Below, one piece after another: positions 63,708 to 64,000 of a DNA stretch of 64,000 bases. Position numbers and translations under genes: made by a program. The notes beneath the pieces are model-generated. The model did not search any database. It was not told the DNA's origin and saw nothing but the letters and a program-made list of their open reading frames with translations. The stretch's first letter is position 1, and every line of letters starts with the position of its first letter. Source of the DNA: CAVTUU01 sp045804965 (GTDB lineage Bacteria > Chloroflexota > Chloroflexia > Thermomicrobiales > UBA6265). The stretch is taken from positions 62,001-126,000 of the forward strand of contig JBJMMD010000051.1 in NCBI GenBank assembly GCA_045804965.1, read 5' to 3'.

Positions 63708-63989
63708 CTAGATCGCGATAATGTCCTTGGCGCCGCCGGCATTTCGCATTGCCAATTCCGTCTTTTCACCACCGGCCTTGCGCGCCACGAGATGAGATTC
63801 CGAGTCGCCGCCGCTCTTGCGCACATGCAGCGCGGCTTGACTTGGCGACGAGACGCTGTCAGCCGGACCAGGATTTTCGGCCACCGTCGCACCGGCTGGC
63901 GCAAGCGCGAGCAGCGCCGCGACAGCCATCCACGGCAATCCAGGACTCACCTTTCGCCCGATCGCTTTAACAAATCGCCGCTTTCCCAT
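63708..63989 (-). CDS. Short secreted protein related to the upstream signal-peptide family
   Basis: 93 residues. The N-terminus (RKVSPGLPWMAVAALLALAP, then AGATVAENPGP) closely follows that of the gene at 63509 (RKVRPSVRSLAVAALLALSP, then AGG). The remainder is short with Gly-Gly and charged repeats (RKSGGDSESHLVARKAGGEK, then LAMRNAGGAKD), possibly three imperfect copies. Likely an exported small paralog or a truncated relative. The gap 63510-63707 before the other gene holds nothing I can support. Confidence 0.45.
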   Translation of the reverse strand: MGKRRFVKAIGRKVSPGLPWMAVAALLALAPAGATVAENPGPADSVSSPSQAALHVRKSGGDSESHLVARKAGGEKTELAMRNAGGAKDIIAI

Positions 63990-64000
63990 GCCAATTTCTT

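Noticed and set aside
1..64000. CRISPR array, prophage or insertion sequence
   Set aside because: No regularly spaced direct repeats, cas genes, integrase, transposase or phage structural genes were seen on either strand.

Overview
The window is about 64 kb of GC-rich, gene-dense bacterial chromosome with no phage, plasmid or CRISPR signature. The gene set suggests a member of the Chloroflexota, most likely of the Thermomicrobia type. The clues are a Ski2/Mtr4-type (HelY-like) helicase, an actinobacterial/Chloroflexota-style T-box RNA, a DarA c-di-AMP receptor, abundant GTG and TTG starts, and thrombospondin type 3 secreted proteins. This placement is inference from gene content, not a search result.

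Left part (1-16 kb): the end of a GT2 glycosyltransferase, a flippase-like membrane protein and a methyltransferase form a cell-envelope or glycan group. Next come a zinc-ribbon/PQQ-propeller protein, PEP carboxylase on the other strand, a GNAT gene coupled to a tartrate/malate-type dehydrogenase, an ATP-grasp ligase, and a minus-strand hyi-glxR-HpcH aldolase operon for C2/C3 hydroxyacids. An S9 peptidase and an M20 peptidase follow. A tRNA-Gly-like remnant lies at about 8.5 kb.

Middle (16-36 kb): small signalling proteins (DarA, a GAF protein, a stand-alone AsnC-type domain) and an inositol-phosphatase family gene. Then comes a long minus-strand run in which a ferric iron ABC transporter (fbpABC) overlaps the t6A genes tsaE, tsaB, rimI and tsaD. 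Upstream of fbpA is an IscR/Rrf2-like palindrome. thiL and a GT4 glycosyltransferase are divergent from the helicase. A T-box leader with an AAG (Lys) specifier precedes dapA-dapB. A NarL-type regulator follows whose receiver has lost its phosphorylation residues.

Right part (36-64 kb): an orphan form II CoxL-like molybdenum hydroxylase, a GNAT-argH pair, a group II PLP decarboxylase and a membrane-anchored EEP phosphodiesterase. The most striking element is 45025-52301, four tightly coupled genes encoding NurA-like nuclease, HerA-like ATPase, Mre11/SbcD and Rad50/SbcC. This is the archaeal DNA-end-resection set in one bacterial operon, behind its own promoter with a perfect palindrome. After it come a D,D-carboxypeptidase, two aminotransferases, an SDR/XRE pair, a PIG-V-like mannosyltransferase, guaB, an orphan parA, and a secreted thrombospondin type 3 protein split by a one-base frameshift.

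Short interspersed repeats starting CGTCATTCTGA occupy several intergenic gaps.
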